Assembly: GCA_002455605.1 (NCBI GenBank)
Contig: DKLE01000028.1
Location: 917 to 26,447 of the forward strand
Origin: Firmicutes bacterium UBA6648
GTDB taxonomy: Bacteria; Bacillota; Clostridia; Peptostreptococcales; Anaerovoracaceae
Length of the DNA stretch: 25,531 nucleotides
Direction: 5' to 3'
Shown here: piece by piece, positions 24,573-25,531 of the stretch
Layout of the letters: each line of letters starts with the position of its first letter
Numbering within the stretch: the stretch's first letter is position 1
The notes under the pieces: model-generated
What the model was told of the DNA's origin: nothing
Databases searched by the model: none
Seen by the model: only the letters and a program-made list of their open reading frames with translations
Position numbers and translations under genes: made by a program

Positions 24573-24601
24573 AACCTTCTTTAAGTAATAAACATATACT
24601 A
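24573..24601 (+). promoter_or_regulatory. Sigma-K/sigma-E-like promoter of the ferritin-like gene
   Basis: AACC (24573-24576), 16-nt spacer, CATATACTA (24593-24601). This fits the Bacillus sigma-K consensus (mACm, 16-17, CATAnnnTA) at every fixed position, and the -10 also fits sigma-E (CATAyAhT). The sigma-A -35 at the equivalent distance is poor. The predicted RNA start near 24608 leaves a 28-nt leader with ribosome binding site AGAAGG at 24622-24627. AT-rich DNA can give such matches by chance. Confidence 0.45.
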
Positions 24602-24635
24602 TTTATATATTTTAAAATAGAAAGAAGGTTTGAAA

Positions 24636-25037
24636 ATGACTTTACCGGAAACTCTTAAAACGTACATCGATGACCATTTATACACTTATGAATATTATAA
24701 ACAGCTAGCAGAAAACGCGCCGGACGAATTCAGCAGAGACATGCTTAATGATATGGCCAATGATGAAATGCGTCATGCAGAAGAATTTCAGGTTATCTAT
24801 CAAGGGATAACGGGAGAATTATATACTCCTACAGTAACTACAGCCCTTCAAAGAAGAACATATCGAGATGCTCTTGGAGACAGAGTGATGTCAGAAAGTA
24901 ACCGATACCGCCGTTATATGAGAAATTATAATAATAGAGGAATAGGAGACGCTTTATTATTGGGAACATTATTCGGCGCTGGAGTGGATAGTAATTTACA
25001 TTCCCTTGCGCTGCTTTACTTACTAAGCAGACTCTAA
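24636..25037 (+). CDS. Small ferritin-like (rubrerythrin-related) protein, possibly spore-associated
   Basis: A 133-residue protein. Helices are visible at about 5-27, 31-57, 70-98 and a hydrophobic one at 104-132. Glu19 in the first and Glu44-xx-His47 in the second (NDEMRHAEE) give half of a di-iron site as in rubrerythrin. In the second half Glu87 (MSESNRYRRY) and His122 (NLHSLALLY) are candidates, but no second ExxH is present. Region 88-101 is rich in Arg/Tyr/Asn. The very hydrophobic, Leu-rich C-terminus suggests membrane or coat association. The ATG at 24636 has AGAAGG at 8 nt; the upstream TTG at 24630 is too close. It is one of two plus-strand genes. A spore role is inferred from the promoter only. 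Confidence 0.78.
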   Translation: MTLPETLKTYIDDHLYTYEYYKQLAENAPDEFSRDMLNDMANDEMRHAEEFQVIYQGITGELYTPTVTTALQRRTYRDALGDRVMSESNRYRRYMRNYNNRGIGDALLLGTLFGAGVDSNLHSLALLYLLSRL

Positions 25038-25048
25038 TTTTGCCCATA

Positions 25049-25093
25049 ATAAAACCTGAGTAATAATAATATTCTCAGGTTTTATACTTTTTT
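25049..25093. terminator. Terminator between ferritin-like gene and trpA
   Basis: A 12-bp stem (25049-25060 with 25074-25085) and a 13-nt AT loop, followed on the plus strand by ACTTTTTT. The A residues at the left base give TTTT on the minus strand, so it can also serve trpA. Confidence 0.82.
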
Positions 25094-25097
25094 CAGG

Positions 25098-25531
25098 CTA
25101 CATATATTCTTTCATTTTTTTAACGTAATCATAAATATGTTTTCCGGCATTTCGGCCATGTTCCTCTATTATTTTTACTATGGCACTTCCAACAATCACC
25201 CCATCGCAAAGCTTTGATAGCTCAGCAGCCTGCTCTGGTGTATTTATCCCGAACCCCACAAAACAAGGAAGGTTTGTGTTCTCCCGAATGACTTCAATCA
25301 GGTTTTGTAAATCAGTACCGATATTATTCCTCATTCCTGTGACTCCCATGGAAGAAACCACATAAATAAAGCCTTCTGCCTCTTTTGCAATTATTTTAAT
25401 TCGTTCTTCTGAAGTGGGTGCTACCATAGAGATAACATCTACACCATATTTTGAGGCTACCTCACAAACTTCCCCTTTTTCTTCATAAGGTAAATCCGGT
25501 ATGATAATACCGTCTACACCGGTCTCTTCAG
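25098..25531 (-). CDS. trpA: Tryptophan synthase alpha chain, C-terminal part (partial)
   Basis: The reading frame is open to the right edge, giving about 143 visible residues; an apparent ATG at 25427 is internal. The TIM-barrel enzyme cleaves indole-3-glycerol phosphate to indole and glyceraldehyde 3-phosphate and passes indole to TrpB. The segments GVDGIIIPDLPYEE (the loop with the catalytic Asp60 equivalent), SMVAPTSEER, FIYVVSSMGVTG (loop 6 region, with VTG) and VGFGINTPEQA followed by DGVIVGSAIVKIIEE (phosphate-binding end) follow the family order. The rest of a trp operon would be expected to the right, outside the window. The gene ends at a shared terminator. Confidence 0.95.
   Translation of the reverse strand, partial: EETGVDGIIIPDLPYEEKGEVCEVASKYGVDVISMVAPTSEERIKIIAKEAEGFIYVVSSMGVTGMRNNIGTDLQNLIEVIRENTNLPCFVGFGINTPEQAAELSKLCDGVIVGSAIVKIIEEHGRNAGKHIYDYVKKMKEYM

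Noticed and set aside
25098..25427. trpA as a short 109-residue gene starting at the ATG at 25427
   Set aside because: The frame stays open to the window edge with conserved TrpA sequence (GVDGIIIPDLPYEE) upstream of that Met, so the gene is cut by the window, not truncated.

Overview
The window looks like chromosomal DNA from a low-GC, Gram-positive anaerobe of the Clostridia. Evidence seen directly: AT-rich intergenic DNA, strong AGGAGG-type ribosome binding sites, sigma-A promoters with 17-18 nt spacers, a T-box leader on ileS, type-2 (eukaryal-like) IleRS, a YerC-type TrpR-like regulator, and an ftsE-ftsX-M23-S41 cluster. A perfect match to the sigma-K promoter consensus near the right end hints at a spore former. 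A narrower placement is not possible from sequence alone. I see no transposase, integrase, phage gene, CRISPR array, tRNA or rRNA. Almost everything is on the minus strand; only the cation exchanger (16824-17783) and a ferritin-like protein (24636-25037) are on the plus strand.

Layout, in transcription order for the minus strand (right to left). The right edge holds the C-terminal part of trpA, separated by a terminator from the convergent ferritin-like gene. Next comes a MinD/ParA-like protein with a degenerate P-loop. A five-gene cell-envelope unit follows: ftsE, ftsX, a coiled-coil M23 peptidase (probable FtsEX partner), recJ and an S41 processing peptidase. It ends at a 19-bp hairpin shared with the convergent exchanger. 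Divergent from the exchanger is yerC-like, sfp-like phosphopantetheinyl transferase, metallo-beta-lactamase-fold hydrolase and recX, tightly packed. A dCache chemoreceptor stands alone, then T-box-ileS, rlmN, a small P-loop ATPase, an EamA exporter overlapping a CoA-type Nudix hydrolase, a secreted CAP-domain protein with a cysteine pentad repeat, and finally a BmpA-type nucleoside ABC importer (lipoprotein, ATPase, two permeases) whose last gene runs off the left edge.

Most of this is ordinary core genome. I did not find a convincing new multi-gene system. The items most worth a second look are the cysteine-every-five-residues linker in the CAP protein, the P-loop-defective MinD-like protein beside ftsEX, the sigma-K-like promoter in front of the ferritin-like gene, three copies of a 9-bp motif around the yerC promoter, and the palindrome-rich leader of the small P-loop gene. 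Several start codons were moved from the longest ORF to an internal start with a better ribosome binding site (1289-2818, 16333-16632, 17865-19043, 20756-21880, 21902-22795, 23666-24445, 24636-25037).
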